Shown here in pieces: positions 17,151 through 29,376 of a DNA stretch of 64,000 bases. The notes under the pieces are model-generated. The model was not told the origin of the DNA and made no database searches. It was given only the letters and a program-made list of their open reading frames with translations. The position numbers and the translations under genes are program-made. Within the stretch, counting starts at the first letter, position 1, and each line of letters opens with the position of its first letter. Source of the DNA: Streptococcus sp. NPS 308 (lineage in GTDB: Bacteria; Bacillota; Bacilli; Lactobacillales; Streptococcaceae); the NCBI RefSeq assembly GCF_002355895.1, contig NZ_AP017652.1, forward strand, positions 1,273,001 through 1,337,000, in the 5' to 3' direction.

Positions 17151-17996
17151 CTAAAAATCCATCTCATCCACACGAGGTGCGCCCGAAGTCACTGAAATTG
17201 TCTTTAAGACTTCTCGCTCGTCTTTGCTGAGTTCAATTTCAAAACAGTCAAGATTGCTCTGGATGCGAGAGGCTGTCACTGACTTAGGTAGGGGTAAAAA
17301 TCCTTCTGCCAAGCTCCAAGCCAAGGCAATTTGAGCAACTGATTTCCCATGCTTAGCAGCAATTTCTTGGACTTCTGTCTTGTCAAACAACTCCCCTTGC
17401 CCAAATGGTCCCCATGCCTCTAAGAGGATTCCTTTCTCTTTACAGTAGTCAACCACTTCCTCCTGATAAACTCCTGGTGCCAAGCGTACCTGATTGACCG
17501 CTGGGATGATTCTTGCTGTCTCAAGTAAGTCATCCAAATGATGGGGAAGGAAATTACTAACGCCGATAGCACGAATTTTACCTTCTTGGTACAGGTCCTC
17601 CATCGCTCTCCAGACATCGGCATTGCGAGTTTTCCATTCGTCATTTTCTCTTAAAGGTTTTGGATTTGGCCAATGGATAAGGTACAAATCTAGATAATCC
17701 AATCCCAATTTTTCCATTGATTGCTCAAAAGCATGTCGAGCTTCATCATAGCTGTGATTGGTATTCCAGAGTTTGGTCGTTACAAAGATTTCTTGGCGAG
17801 GAATACCGCTATCTCGAATAGCGCGACCAACACTCTCCTCATTTTTGTAGATAGCTGCAGTATCGATATGACGATAACCAGCCTTCAAGGCTTCCAAAAC
17901 AGCTTGGTAGGCTACTTCTCCATTTTCAGCTTTCCATGTTCCAAATCCTAGTACAGGAATTGAAACTCCATTATTAAGGGTGTAAGATTTCATCAT
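17151..17996 (-). CDS. Aldo/keto reductase
   Basis: 281-residue NADPH-dependent (beta/alpha)8 reductase of the AKR5 type (2,5-diketo-gluconate/methylglyoxal reductase-like). Catalytic tetrad region: GYRHIDTAAIYKNEE (Asp, Tyr), FVTTKLWNTNH (Lys), YLIHWPNP (His). Conserved GVSNF and the phosphate-binding end (PLPKSVTASRI). Physiological substrate unknown. Single gene, no strong operon link. Confidence 0.92.
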   Translation of the reverse strand: MMKSYTLNNGVSIPVLGFGTWKAENGEVAYQAVLEALKAGYRHIDTAAIYKNEESVGRAIRDSGIPRQEIFVTTKLWNTNHSYDEARHAFEQSMEKLGLDYLDLYLIHWPNPKPLRENDEWKTRNADVWRAMEDLYQEGKIRAIGVSNFLPHHLDDLLETARIIPAVNQVRLAPGVYQEEVVDYCKEKGILLEAWGPFGQGELFDKTEVQEIAAKHGKSVAQIALAWSLAEGFLPLPKSVTASRIQSNLDCFEIELSKDEREVLKTISVTSGAPRVDEMDF

Positions 17997-18073
17997 TTTT
18001 CCTTTCTATGTGAAGAAAATCTAAAGAAACAAAGGCTGATTACCAGAACACTTGCTCCTTTAGATCTTGAAGA

Positions 18074-19465
18074 TTATTGATCACGGTCATAATACATTTC
18101 GTGAGCCTTCAAGCGAGAGTTGAGCAATTCGGGAACGGTCACAAATGTATACCCTTCACCCTTTAAATACTCAATAACACTTGGTAGAGAATTAACAGAA
18201 GGACCATGGATATCATGCATGAGGATGATGGAACCATTGCGAACCTGACGTTGTATCTCTGTTAAAATAGCTGTTTCATTCTTACTCTTCCAGTCCAAAC
18301 TATCCACATTCCACATGATAAAGCTCAAGTCCAGACTGTTACGGATATCATCTGTAATGGCACCATAAGGAGGGCGCATGAGTTTAGAACTCGAACCTAG
18401 AACTTGGGTTAACAAATCTTCTGTGTCAGCGATTTGCTTTTTAGCATCTTCGAGAGATAGTTGGGAAAGGACAGGATGACTCCAGCTGTGGTTGGCAACC
18501 ACATGCCCCTCAGACTTCATCCGTTTAAGGATGTCTTCATTGCCAGCGATGTTTTTACCAAGTACAAAGAAGGTCGCCTTTACTTTGTACTTAGCTAATG
18601 TATCCAAAGCTTGTGTAGTTGTAGACGGATTTGGACCATCGTCAAAGGTCAAAGCCACAACTTTTTTGTCTTTTTGTGCAAAGTAAGCTTGATAGAGTTC
18701 AGCATCTTTTTCTAATAGATAAGAGGACTCCAAAACATCAAAGAAACTGGATATCGGTAGAGCAATTTCCTCCAAAGTCTCCCCTGGATTAGGAGGATAA
18801 AGGATGATTTGACTATCTTTATAATCAAAGCTCCATGATGCCAGATCTTGGTCTGTAAAGTTTTTTAGGACCTGATCAATTTTTGTCTGGTCGAGTTTCT
18901 TATCTTCTAGAGTTGATTTGATTTGACTCAGTAAGAGTTCCTTAGCCTTACTTGCATCTTTGAAGAGTTTGCTGAGGTCAAAATCTTTCCCATCTTCAGT
19001 CAAGAAAATTTTCCCTAAAGAAGTCTTTTCTTTTTCTTCAACCTTTGATGCAGACAAATCGTAGACTTGCTTGCTGATATTACGAGAAACAACTCCCTTT
19101 AAGACGGGGTCCAACTGCTCACTATAATAAAAGACCAAATCCTCTTTATCTTCCAGCTTTTCTTTGATATCCTGGTTGATTTTTTCTCTAACAGACGCAA
19201 TGACTTCCTCTCCTTGCAGAGGGTAGTAGGCAATCACCTCAGCTTGACCTTTTCGGAAATGGTCCTTCTGACTACCTGAGTTGAATTGCTGGTCCTTTTC
19301 GCTTTTTAGCGCTTCAATTTTTTGTTCGTAAGATTGCTTTTGTAGTAGCTTATAACCAATAGCACTCCCTAATAGAATCGTAGCAACTCCTAAGATTCCA
19401 ACAAGGGAAAGCAATAGCCTTCTCGTTTTATCGTGAGAAACACGTTTCGCTCTATTTTTTTTCAT
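18074..19465 (-). CDS. pgdA: Peptidoglycan N-acetylglucosamine deacetylase
   Basis: 463 residues. Deacetylates GlcNAc in peptidoglycan, giving lysozyme resistance. N-terminal cytosolic Lys/Arg stretch, one membrane span (about 17-38), an extracellular spacer, and a NodB domain from about 268. Active-site residues are in the positions known for the pneumococcal enzyme: Asp275-Asp276 (TFDDGPNP), His326 and His330 (HSWSH), Arg364 (RPPYG), Asp391, His417. Membrane-anchored, acting outside the cell. Confidence 0.96.
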   Translation of the reverse strand: MKKNRAKRVSHDKTRRLLLSLVGILGVATILLGSAIGYKLLQKQSYEQKIEALKSEKDQQFNSGSQKDHFRKGQAEVIAYYPLQGEEVIASVREKINQDIKEKLEDKEDLVFYYSEQLDPVLKGVVSRNISKQVYDLSASKVEEKEKTSLGKIFLTEDGKDFDLSKLFKDASKAKELLLSQIKSTLEDKKLDQTKIDQVLKNFTDQDLASWSFDYKDSQIILYPPNPGETLEEIALPISSFFDVLESSYLLEKDAELYQAYFAQKDKKVVALTFDDGPNPSTTTQALDTLAKYKVKATFFVLGKNIAGNEDILKRMKSEGHVVANHSWSHPVLSQLSLEDAKKQIADTEDLLTQVLGSSSKLMRPPYGAITDDIRNSLDLSFIMWNVDSLDWKSKNETAILTEIQRQVRNGSIILMHDIHGPSVNSLPSVIEYLKGEGYTFVTVPELLNSRLKAHEMYYDRDQ

Positions 19466-19529
19466 ATTTCCATCATATCAAATCGAGGCTATTATTTCAA
19501 TGATAAACAGGGATTCTGTCTTTTTTTAG

Positions 19530-19562
19530 GAAAAGAAAAAAGCTTAGAAATCTTCTAAGCTT
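19530..19562 (-). terminator. Terminator of ezrA
   Basis: AAGCTTAGAA / TTCTAAGCTT with a 3-base loop; on the minus strand it is followed by TTTTTCTTTT. Confidence 0.88.
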
Positions 19563-19568
19563 CTATTT

Positions 19569-21296
19569 TTAAAAACGAATCGCTTCACGTGTTTTCTCAT
19601 ATGAAGTTACAAAACGGTTTGTAACCCCCGGTTCAGCAACTTCCAAGGCTTGTGAAATTTTTTCAAAAGATGCCTGGTAGTCAAACTCTTTTTCAAAAAT
19701 TTCAAGCGCTTCGTTGAAGGCCTCTTGGATACGCTCATCGAATGAACGGTAACGATTTGAGTATTGCAAGAGTTGCTCCGTCAAGGTTGCATATTGAACG
19801 ATATCATAGGTTTCTGTTTCAAGTGCTTCCATATCATTTGTTGCAATTTCAAGAATTCGTTTAACCGATTCAATATTCACTTGTGGTTGTTCTAACTCTG
19901 CCATCAGATCTTCTGTGTTATGACTTGCAGTAAAGAAAAGTTTCAAGAAACTTTGAGGAATACCTGGCAAGTTTCTCTTCTCCATGTAACGTTTGATAGT
20001 ATGCAAACGGTTCACATAGACATTTGCTTTTTGGCGAGCATTGAGGTCGTCTTTTTCAATTTGCGCAAGTCGTTCGCTAACAGAGATTTGCTCATCCTCT
20101 ATATCCTTGAGGTTGCTTTGAAGCATTTCCAACTGTTCTTCAAGAGCAGAGTAGGCTTGTGTTGACTCACCTTGATCCTCTGTCACTTCCATGATTGCTG
20201 TATCAAGTGCAGCCAATTCTGCTTGAAGACGACGAACATGATTACCATCACTTTCAGGAAGAAGGTAGGTTTTAGTCAAGCGTTCAAGATCTTGAACAAG
20301 CACCTGATTATTTTCTTTCAAGTGGTTGAGATAAGTTGGTAATGTCGAAAGAAGACTTTCAACTACTTTTTGAGCTGCAATTTCACGAGTGAAGATATCA
20401 TAAAGTGCGTTGATTTCTTCTTGGATGCGATTATTTTCATACTCTGCATTGTCCAATTCCAACTGACGAATATTTTCTTGATTATTTTTCAAAGACTCAT
20501 GCAAAAGTTGGAAACGGGATTCAATATCTGTTTCTGTAAAGTGGTAGTTGGCATCCAACAGCTTGCGATAACCTTCTTCCAAATCTGCCAATTGTTCTGG
20601 CAGTTCCTTTGTCAAGGTTTCAACAAGAGCTGGAATTCGCTCAACGATGTGTGTCAAAGCGAGAATATGATTTTCAGTTGAATCAAGAATTGCTGCGGCT
20701 TCAACCGGGTCACCTGATGAATTTAGGGTAACAAATTGAGAGAATTCAGATTGGATGTTTTCCAATTGTTTCTCAATCTCAGGAAGGGCCTTACCATATT
20801 TCTCCGAATCTTCTGCAACGGTATGTTGAAGGGATTCAAACAAGTCCAAAGCATGAAGGACGCGACCACTATTCTTAGATTCTTGTTTTTCAAGTTCAGA
20901 AAGGGCATTACGAATAGCAGCAATATCTTCTTCAATCAAGCCGATTTGGCTTTCAATTTGATCAATCTTGTGAGCAGCTTTGAAAAAACGGAAAGAATTA
21001 TTGTAGCTTTCAGCTTCAAAGAGGTGATTTTCAATATCAGCAAATGAGTTCAGAGATAAATCAACCCATTTTTGGTTCCATTCACGGAAGGTCACCTGAC
21101 TTTGACCAATCAAGTGCATGTTTTTAACGGCTTCAACCTCATCATTTACAGGAAGGTTGTAGAGTTCTTCTTTTCTTTCTTCAAGGGCCGTTAATCTGCT
21201 TACATTACGCTTACGTAAAAAGATAGCTGTTACATAAGCTAAGATCAGAATGACTGCAATTGCAACCATTAGATAAATTAGTTGTCCATTAGACAT
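19569..21296 (-). CDS. ezrA: Septation ring formation regulator EzrA
   Basis: 575 residues: one N-terminal membrane span (about 5-26, GQLIYLMVAIAVILILAYV), a basic junction, then long spectrin-like coiled-coil repeats through the rest. EzrA links FtsZ to the membrane and to cell-wall enzymes; essential in pneumococcus. It follows gyrB by 80 bases, a conserved pairing in streptococci. Confidence 0.95.
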   Translation of the reverse strand: MSNGQLIYLMVAIAVILILAYVTAIFLRKRNVSRLTALEERKEELYNLPVNDEVEAVKNMHLIGQSQVTFREWNQKWVDLSLNSFADIENHLFEAESYNNSFRFFKAAHKIDQIESQIGLIEEDIAAIRNALSELEKQESKNSGRVLHALDLFESLQHTVAEDSEKYGKALPEIEKQLENIQSEFSQFVTLNSSGDPVEAAAILDSTENHILALTHIVERIPALVETLTKELPEQLADLEEGYRKLLDANYHFTETDIESRFQLLHESLKNNQENIRQLELDNAEYENNRIQEEINALYDIFTREIAAQKVVESLLSTLPTYLNHLKENNQVLVQDLERLTKTYLLPESDGNHVRRLQAELAALDTAIMEVTEDQGESTQAYSALEEQLEMLQSNLKDIEDEQISVSERLAQIEKDDLNARQKANVYVNRLHTIKRYMEKRNLPGIPQSFLKLFFTASHNTEDLMAELEQPQVNIESVKRILEIATNDMEALETETYDIVQYATLTEQLLQYSNRYRSFDERIQEAFNEALEIFEKEFDYQASFEKISQALEVAEPGVTNRFVTSYEKTREAIRF

Positions 21297-21376
21297 ATCA
21301 AACTCCTTTTATACTAGAAACAATCGTAATGATTATATCATATTTTTTAAACCAAGGGAACTATTTCCCACATTTT

Positions 21377-23900
<2,524 letters not shown>

Positions 23901-23907
23901 ACCCTTC

Positions 23908-23916
23908 ATTATACCA
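23908..23916 (-). promoter_or_regulatory. Extended -10 promoter of HAD-gyrB, nearly leaderless
   Basis: TGGTATAAT on the minus strand with the hexamer at 23908-23913; seven bases separate it from the ATG at 23898-23900. No Shine-Dalgarno could be included in such a transcript for the first gene. Confidence 0.65.
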
Positions 23917-23961
23917 TTTTTTTATGAAAAAAGCGATGATTTCCTAGATTTTTCCAAGTAA

Positions 23962-23986
23962 AAAACGAGAGTCTGCCTCTCGTTTT
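23962..23986 (-). terminator. Terminator of the DJ-1 gene
   Basis: AAAACGAGAG / CTCTCGTTTT, 5-base loop; minus-strand T run follows. Confidence 0.88.
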
Positions 23987-24539
23987 ATTCTTGATTTCCA
24001 AAGACATCTCGATAGAGCATACCGACTCGTAAACTTTCGGCATCTCCTCCCAACTGATCCACCAATTCATAGGCAAAGGCAAGGGCTGTTGACGGTCCTC
24101 GGCTGGTTGTTAGATTGCCATCCACAACAACTGTTTCCTTTTGGTAAATCCCGTCAGTAATTTGCTCCTGCACACCGTCATAACAGGTAAAGCGCTTATC
24201 TTTTAAAACACCTGCTTGATGGAGGGCGATTGGGGCTGCGCAGATAGCCGAAATCTTCTTTCCCTCTTGGTTAAAGGCTTGAATCTCAGAAATGAGGGCT
24301 TGATTATCCCGTAGATTTGCTGATCCAGGCATGCCACCTGGCAGAACGAGCAGGTCATAGTCGGATAAATCACCATCAAAGACACGATCGGCTGTTACCT
24401 GAATGTCATGTGATCCTGTCACCTGCTCCTCAAATCCTACCATATCACAGGAAATGTTTGCTCGACGCAAGACATCGACTACTGTCAAGGCTTCGATTTC
24501 TTCAAAGCCATTTGCTAAGATAACTGCTACTTTTACCAT
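23985..24539 (-). CDS. DJ-1/PfpI/ThiJ family protein
   Basis: 184 residues. Nucleophile-elbow cysteine Cys100 (ISAICAAP) and the conserved acidic residue in GFEEIEALTVVDVLRR; LVLPGGMPGSANL in the middle. The family includes glyoxalase III/deglycase-type and chaperone-like proteins; specific role unknown. Lies 10 bases downstream of rodA, same strand, so likely in the same transcript. Confidence 0.9.
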   Translation of the reverse strand: MVKVAVILANGFEEIEALTVVDVLRRANISCDMVGFEEQVTGSHDIQVTADRVFDGDLSDYDLLVLPGGMPGSANLRDNQALISEIQAFNQEGKKISAICAAPIALHQAGVLKDKRFTCYDGVQEQITDGIYQKETVVVDGNLTTSRGPSTALAFAYELVDQLGGDAESLRVGMLYRDVFGNQE

Positions 24540-24549
24540 AGCGACCTCC

Positions 24550-25773
24550 TTATTTGATTTGTTTTAGGATTACTTTTTTTCGTTTGAATGGAATTTTCCC
24601 ACTCTTTTCTTCTGCTAGATTGGTCTGGTAACTCATAGACAAGAGGAGACCGACACCGATGAGGTTACTAATAATAGCGGAGCCCCCTTGAGAGATGAAA
24701 GGTAAAGGTATCCCAGTCAGTGGAAGCAAGCCAGTCACTGCGCCAATATTTTCAAAGATATGGAAGAGCAACATCATGATAAAGCCAGTCGAAATATAGG
24801 TATAGAACTGGTTATTTGATCTGAGAGTAATCTTCAACATCCGATAGATAAGAAGTAGGTACAAAGCAATGACAAAGACTGAACCAATGAAGCCAAAATC
24901 TTCCGCAATCACTGTAAAAATCATATCACTCTCACGTACTGGAATGAGGAGATTGGAAACATTGAAACCTTGTCCAAACAAGCCACCACTTCCAATAGCA
25001 ATTTGCCCTTGCGCCTGTTGGTAAGTTGTTGTTTGCGCAAAGTCAAAGGGATTGAGCCATGCCAAAATACGGTTAATCTGGTAGGTCGGCATCCCAATCT
25101 GGTGCAAGAAAGCACGTCCATCTTTACTGATAAAAATCGCTAGAAAGCCTCCTACTGCAGTCACTCCCGTAACAAAAACTGGAATGATAATCTTCCACGA
25201 AACGCCTGAAAGGAGAACCATACCTGCAAAAATAGCCACGAAGACCAAGGCAGTCCCTAAGTCACTTTGTAGGGCTAAAAGGACCAGCACTGGGATAGTA
25301 AAGCCAATCATCCAAATAATCAACAGGAAATCCAAAGGGATGGTTCGACGCCACTCCTTGTGCTTTTGAGTGAATTGCACAATGACTCGAGCTAATATCA
25401 AGATGTAGGAAATCTTCATGAACTCAGATGGTTGAAAAAGTGTTGTCCCTCCAATTGACACCCAGTTTTTAGCACCCGTAGAAGCTACCAAACTCGGATT
25501 GTAAAAAACAAGAGGTAGGACCATCAAAGCTAGCCCTAGACCATAAAGATAGGGAGTCACCTTCCATAAAAACTCGGTATTAAAGAACATGACCACAAAG
25601 CCAATGACAAGCCCTAAAGCAATCCAGGCGATTTGCTGACCTAGAATTGGAAGTACATTATTAGGATAGTCATGGCTAACTGCTATATAAATAGCCACTA
25701 CTCCAATCACCAGTAGACAAAATACTGGTAGAAGAAGACTATAGTCGACTCGAGAGTCGAAGGAACGTTTCAT
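24550..25773 (-). CDS. rodA: SEDS-family peptidoglycan polymerase RodA
   Basis: 407 residues with about ten membrane spans. SEDS signature ITGLLPLTGIPLPFISQGGSA-like region (GAVTGLLPLTGIPLPFISQG) and the conserved extracellular loop (IAIGSGGLFGQGF). RodA rather than FtsW is favoured by length and by genomic position near gyrB/ezrA; it would polymerise glycan strands for peripheral growth with a class B PBP. Five bases separate it from the helicase gene upstream. Confidence 0.9.
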   Translation of the reverse strand: MKRSFDSRVDYSLLLPVFCLLVIGVVAIYIAVSHDYPNNVLPILGQQIAWIALGLVIGFVVMFFNTEFLWKVTPYLYGLGLALMVLPLVFYNPSLVASTGAKNWVSIGGTTLFQPSEFMKISYILILARVIVQFTQKHKEWRRTIPLDFLLIIWMIGFTIPVLVLLALQSDLGTALVFVAIFAGMVLLSGVSWKIIIPVFVTGVTAVGGFLAIFISKDGRAFLHQIGMPTYQINRILAWLNPFDFAQTTTYQQAQGQIAIGSGGLFGQGFNVSNLLIPVRESDMIFTVIAEDFGFIGSVFVIALYLLLIYRMLKITLRSNNQFYTYISTGFIMMLLFHIFENIGAVTGLLPLTGIPLPFISQGGSAIISNLIGVGLLLSMSYQTNLAEEKSGKIPFKRKKVILKQIK

Positions 25774-25778
25774 CTTTT

Positions 25779-28271
25779 TTACCTTTTCTCTTTCTTGGAT
25801 TTTTCTTTCATTCTATTGCGACGAGATTGTAGAAAATCTGCTACTGCAGACTCTAGCTGGTCTCTAGCAAGGACCCGAACCGTTCTTTCTTTTGACAAGG
25901 TTTGGGCGATTTGTTTGCCATAGCGCTTGCTGACAACACGGCTATCTAAAAGCACAGCAACCGAACCTTGGTCAGGCCGTCTAACAGTACGACCTAATGC
26001 TTGTTTTAGCCGAATAATAGCCATCGGCAATTGATAATCATAGAAAGGATTTTTTCCTTCACGACGTAGTTCTTGGTTTAATTTTTTGGTTAACGGTTCT
26101 TGTGGATTTTGGAAAGGCAATCTCGGAATCACTTGAAGTACAAATGGATGGGTTGAAAAATCAACTCCTTCCCAGAAACTACCTGTTCCAAGCAAGATCT
26201 GGCGTTCACCTTTGTCAAAACGTTTTTTCAGTTGGCTTGGTTCCCCATTTTTATACTGAGCTAGATGAGGTTGGTCTAGCAAGTCCGAAACTGCCAGTAA
26301 CATCTCTTTTGAGGTAAACAAAACCAATAAGGGTTCTTGAAAGGCTTGTAAACGTCGGATGACAGAAGCCACTTCACTCGCATAGTCAAAAGGCGAAATT
26401 TCGGTAACGATAGGAAAGTCATCAATTAGATAGACTTCTTGTTGGTCCTGCTTTGCTACATCAAGCCTAACAAGTGGCGCATCTGGAAATCCCAGTAAAT
26501 CTGCTAAGGAAACTCGATTGCTAATTTCAAGAGTGGCCGACACTCCTAGGAGCCTACAAGCTTCTGGCAATAAGTCTGCTAGTATAAAGCGGCCTCTTTT
26601 GCTTGAACAAATCAGGACATCCTTACTCGATTTCTCTGCTGGAGCAAGCCAAAATTCACGGTCCGACGTAAAAAAGTTTGCAATCTCTCTATACTCTGGG
26701 AGAGCTAACTCTGAAAAATGTTGGCGTAACTGTTCGAGAGAATCCAACCACTTTCCATTCTTCAGACCTGACTGATACTGCTCCATCAAGTAACGACATT
26801 CAAAACCTATACTCTCAAGCAAGCGTTTCTGAATCAAATCTTCCACTGTCTCCAAAGACTTTTCAATTTGAGTTACAAGATCCTCAAGGCGATAAGCCTG
26901 CTGAGCTATATTTTCAAGGGCTAGGAGCATTTTTTGAGCTTCATCCAAGATCACCAAACGGTTGTCGACAAACTCTGGATTGTCCTCCAAACGAGTGACC
27001 AGATAGGCATGATTAGTCAAGAGAACACGACTAGTCTTGGCTTTTTCCTGCCCTCGTTTCCAAAAATCCTCTGTGGCAAATAAACTTTTCTTTGAAAGCT
27101 TGCCATCGTGGACTAGTTCAGGTAGATAATGCTGATAGCGATAAAGTTGCCCAATTTCGTCCAAGTCACCAGTCTCTGTCTCCGTTAGCCAGATGAGCAG
27201 TTGCATTTTAAAGCGTGTGAAAAGACGATTAGACTCAGATCGATGGAGAACTCTGTGAAAGGCATCCAGTTTTAAATAATTTTGAGGCCCCTTGAGACTA
27301 TGAATCTCCAGATGAAAAACCTCTTTTAAACGCTGTCCTTCTTCTTGCATGATCTGATTTTGAAGAATTTTAGTCGGAACGCTCACTAGGATTCCAGCTT
27401 CACTCTCCGAGTTCAAAGCTGGGAGGAGATAACCGTATGTCTTACCCAATCCCGTTTGAGCTTGGATAAAAGAAGTCTGGTGTTCTTCCAATAAGTGCTC
27501 AACCTTCTCCGCAAAATCCAGCTGCTGTGGACGCTCCTCCAGCCCCAATAAAGAAATGTTTTTAGCAAAGTCTTTGGATAACTTTCGTGGGACTAAGCCT
27601 TTGCTTTCCTTTCTGAGGAAAAGCCCATGAAGCTCCATCAAGTCTGGCGAAGATAAGAGAGATTGTTGCTGATAGACCTCCTCAATCACCAGATAACTTT
27701 CATAGAGAAGGTTGTCTGCATGGTTTAACAAGCTTTCTAAAAGCCCTTTAGGTAGCTCGAAGAGTTTTTGACGCATGTAAAGTAAGAGTTCAGCTGTTGC
27801 CTGAGCATCTGACAGGGCAGTATGGGCATGTTCCAGCTCAATGCCCAACTCTTGACAAAGGATACCTAAGTTATACTTTTCAAACTGAGGATACAAAACT
27901 TGGGCAAGCTCAACTGTATCCACCCGCGGTGTGCGCAATTCATAGCCTTCAAAAAAAAGAAATTCTGCAAGGAGGTTGGCATCAAATTGTACATTGTGCG
28001 CAACAAAAACACCGTCCTTAACCAATTCAAAAATTTTTCCAGCCACCTGAGAAAATTCTGGTGCTGCAGCCAAACGCTGATCGGTCAGACCTGTTAATTC
28101 TTTGATATGAGAATCCAAGGGTTCATGGGGATTGACGTCAGTCGCATACTGATCGACGATTTCGCCATTCTCAATCACCACAATGCCTACTTGAATAATT
28201 TTTGCCTTGCTTCCGGTGCTGGTCGCCTCTAAATCAACGACCACATACCGATTATTTCTCGCATTCATCAT
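25779..28271 (-). CDS. DnaQ-type exonuclease fused to DinG-type helicase
   Basis: 830 residues. N-terminal DEDDh exonuclease: VVDLEATSTG (Asp, Glu), HNVQFDANLL (His, Asp), EHAHTALSDAQATA (His, Asp). Then an XPD/DinG superfamily 2 helicase: Walker A AQTGLGKTYG, DEAH-box variant DEAQKML, SFWEGVDF, and motif VI QALGRTVRRPDQ. Firmicute DinG proteins of this fusion type are reported to be mainly exonucleases; helicase activity should not be assumed. An ATGATG start with no Shine-Dalgarno lies 5 or 8 bases after a TATAAT, so the true start is 28271 or 28268. Confidence 0.9.
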   Translation of the reverse strand: MMNARNNRYVVVDLEATSTGSKAKIIQVGIVVIENGEIVDQYATDVNPHEPLDSHIKELTGLTDQRLAAAPEFSQVAGKIFELVKDGVFVAHNVQFDANLLAEFLFFEGYELRTPRVDTVELAQVLYPQFEKYNLGILCQELGIELEHAHTALSDAQATAELLLYMRQKLFELPKGLLESLLNHADNLLYESYLVIEEVYQQQSLLSSPDLMELHGLFLRKESKGLVPRKLSKDFAKNISLLGLEERPQQLDFAEKVEHLLEEHQTSFIQAQTGLGKTYGYLLPALNSESEAGILVSVPTKILQNQIMQEEGQRLKEVFHLEIHSLKGPQNYLKLDAFHRVLHRSESNRLFTRFKMQLLIWLTETETGDLDEIGQLYRYQHYLPELVHDGKLSKKSLFATEDFWKRGQEKAKTSRVLLTNHAYLVTRLEDNPEFVDNRLVILDEAQKMLLALENIAQQAYRLEDLVTQIEKSLETVEDLIQKRLLESIGFECRYLMEQYQSGLKNGKWLDSLEQLRQHFSELALPEYREIANFFTSDREFWLAPAEKSSKDVLICSSKRGRFILADLLPEACRLLGVSATLEISNRVSLADLLGFPDAPLVRLDVAKQDQQEVYLIDDFPIVTEISPFDYASEVASVIRRLQAFQEPLLVLFTSKEMLLAVSDLLDQPHLAQYKNGEPSQLKKRFDKGERQILLGTGSFWEGVDFSTHPFVLQVIPRLPFQNPQEPLTKKLNQELRREGKNPFYDYQLPMAIIRLKQALGRTVRRPDQGSVAVLLDSRVVSKRYGKQIAQTLSKERTVRVLARDQLESAVADFLQSRRNRMKEKSKKEKR

Positions 28272-28274
28272 TAA

Positions 28275-28469
28275 AAATTATATCAAAAAAAGCATGATTT
28301 GACACCCCTCAACTTTGATAACAATCTTGTTTCACTTTCGAGTTCGATTAAAAATCAAGACCTTAAAAGTGAGAATTTCTCGCAAGTTCAGCAGTTGCTT
28401 GCTGGTTCTGAGGTATTTGAAAAACTTAACAGGATAGTTACATCAATACAAAAAGACAACCAAGGAATT
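28275..28469 (+). pseudogene. Possible gene remnant (LXG/TIGR04197-like C-terminal fragment)
   Basis: An open frame runs rightward from just after a stop at 28272 and into the antisense of nnrD. Its central ~55 residues look protein-like: DNNLVSLSSSIKNQDLKSE, then QQLLAGSEVFEKLNRI and QKDNQGISR. The pattern recalls small helical type VII secretion-associated proteins of Firmicutes. There is no ATG or good ribosome-binding site, only a TTG at 28299, and the frame is not otherwise explained. I treat it as a possible decayed fragment; it could also be chance. Confidence 0.3.
28277..28304 (-). promoter_or_regulatory. Promoter of the DnaQ-DinG gene, nearly leaderless
   Basis: Minus-strand TGTCAA, 16-base spacer, TATAAT (28277-28282) with TGA before it. 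Start codon begins 5-8 bases further on. Confidence 0.6.
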
Positions 28470-29319
28470 AGCCGCCTTTTTGAGATATTTTTTTCATTTT
28501 TTTCGGAAGTGTCTTGCTAATTTCTGTTGGCAAGACAAGATAGTGTTCTTGAGCTAGTTCTTGGGCAATAGCTGAGTGCAGATGGGTCGCTACTACTACG
28601 CGTTCATAGAGATTGACATGTGGAAACTGACCTGCAAAACCTGCAATCATCCCAGCCAAAGTATCTCCCATCCCACCAGTTGCTTGATAGGGGCCTCCAA
28701 CCTCCAGTTGATAGTATTCAGGTTTGCCAGCTTGCCAGATACGAGTCGCTGGACCCTTCTCGACTAGAATCGTTCCTTGAGGAAAAGATGAAAGAGCCCT
28801 AGCTGTCGTCTCAGTATTTTGATGGTCAAGAACTATACCAGACAGTCTTTCCCATTCCTTTTGGTGGGGAGTTAGGATGAGCTGACTAGATGGGAATGGC
28901 AAATGACCTTTTGCTAAGATACCCAAAGCACCACCATCAATAATCAAAATCTGGTCATTTCTGAGCTTATCAAAAACCCGTTTTACAAGTTCTTCTCCGA
29001 ATGCATCCTCTCGCAAACCCGGACCTAACAAGACAACTTCTGCCTTTTCCAACTGTTCTTTTAGTAATGCTTTGTCCTTTAGAGAAAAAGCCATGGTCTC
29101 AGGTAAATGGCTGTGCAGGGCTGTGATATTCTCCTTATCCGTGCCAACAGTCACCAACCCTGCCCCACTTTTGACAGCTGCAATGGCTGACATGATGATA
29201 GCTCCCCCATAAGGATAGGTCCCTCCCAGCAAGAGCAGGCGCCCGTAATCTCCTTTATGGCTGTGACAAGGCCGTTCAATAATGACTTTTTCTAATAAAG
29301 TTTGATCAATCACTTTCAT
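28468..29319 (-). CDS. nnrD: ADP-dependent NAD(P)H-hydrate dehydratase
   Basis: 283-residue ribokinase-like enzyme that repairs hydrated NADH/NADPH using ADP. Typical GGTYPYGGAIIMSAIAA, ILTPHQKEWERL, and the active-site loop GGMGDTLAGMIAGF. The epimerase domain (NnrE) found fused in many bacteria is absent, as usual for streptococci. Its own promoter sits in the 57-base gap after the Cof-type HAD gene? No: transcription runs leftward from 29345, directly after that gap, so nnrD starts its own transcript. Confidence 0.93.
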   Translation of the reverse strand: MKVIDQTLLEKVIIERPCHSHKGDYGRLLLLGGTYPYGGAIIMSAIAAVKSGAGLVTVGTDKENITALHSHLPETMAFSLKDKALLKEQLEKAEVVLLGPGLREDAFGEELVKRVFDKLRNDQILIIDGGALGILAKGHLPFPSSQLILTPHQKEWERLSGIVLDHQNTETTARALSSFPQGTILVEKGPATRIWQAGKPEYYQLEVGGPYQATGGMGDTLAGMIAGFAGQFPHVNLYERVVVATHLHSAIAQELAQEHYLVLPTEISKTLPKKMKKISQKGG

Positions 29320-29339
29320 CGTTATTTTCCTCTCACTCC

Positions 29340-29373
29340 ATTATACTATAAAAGGAGGGGCAAACCTCCTTTT
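29340..29373 (-). promoter_or_regulatory. Terminator of the Cof-type HAD gene fused to the nnrD promoter
   Basis: On the minus strand AAAAGGAGG / CCTCCTTTT (29350-29373, 6-base loop) is followed after 4 bases by TATAAT (29340-29345) and the nnrD leader with GAGAGG. Confidence 0.7.
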
Positions 29374-29376
29374 ACA

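Noticed and set aside
28299..28520. Intact 73-residue gene
   Set aside because: Only a TTG start without Shine-Dalgarno, and its last third is antisense to nnrD; listed as a doubtful remnant instead.
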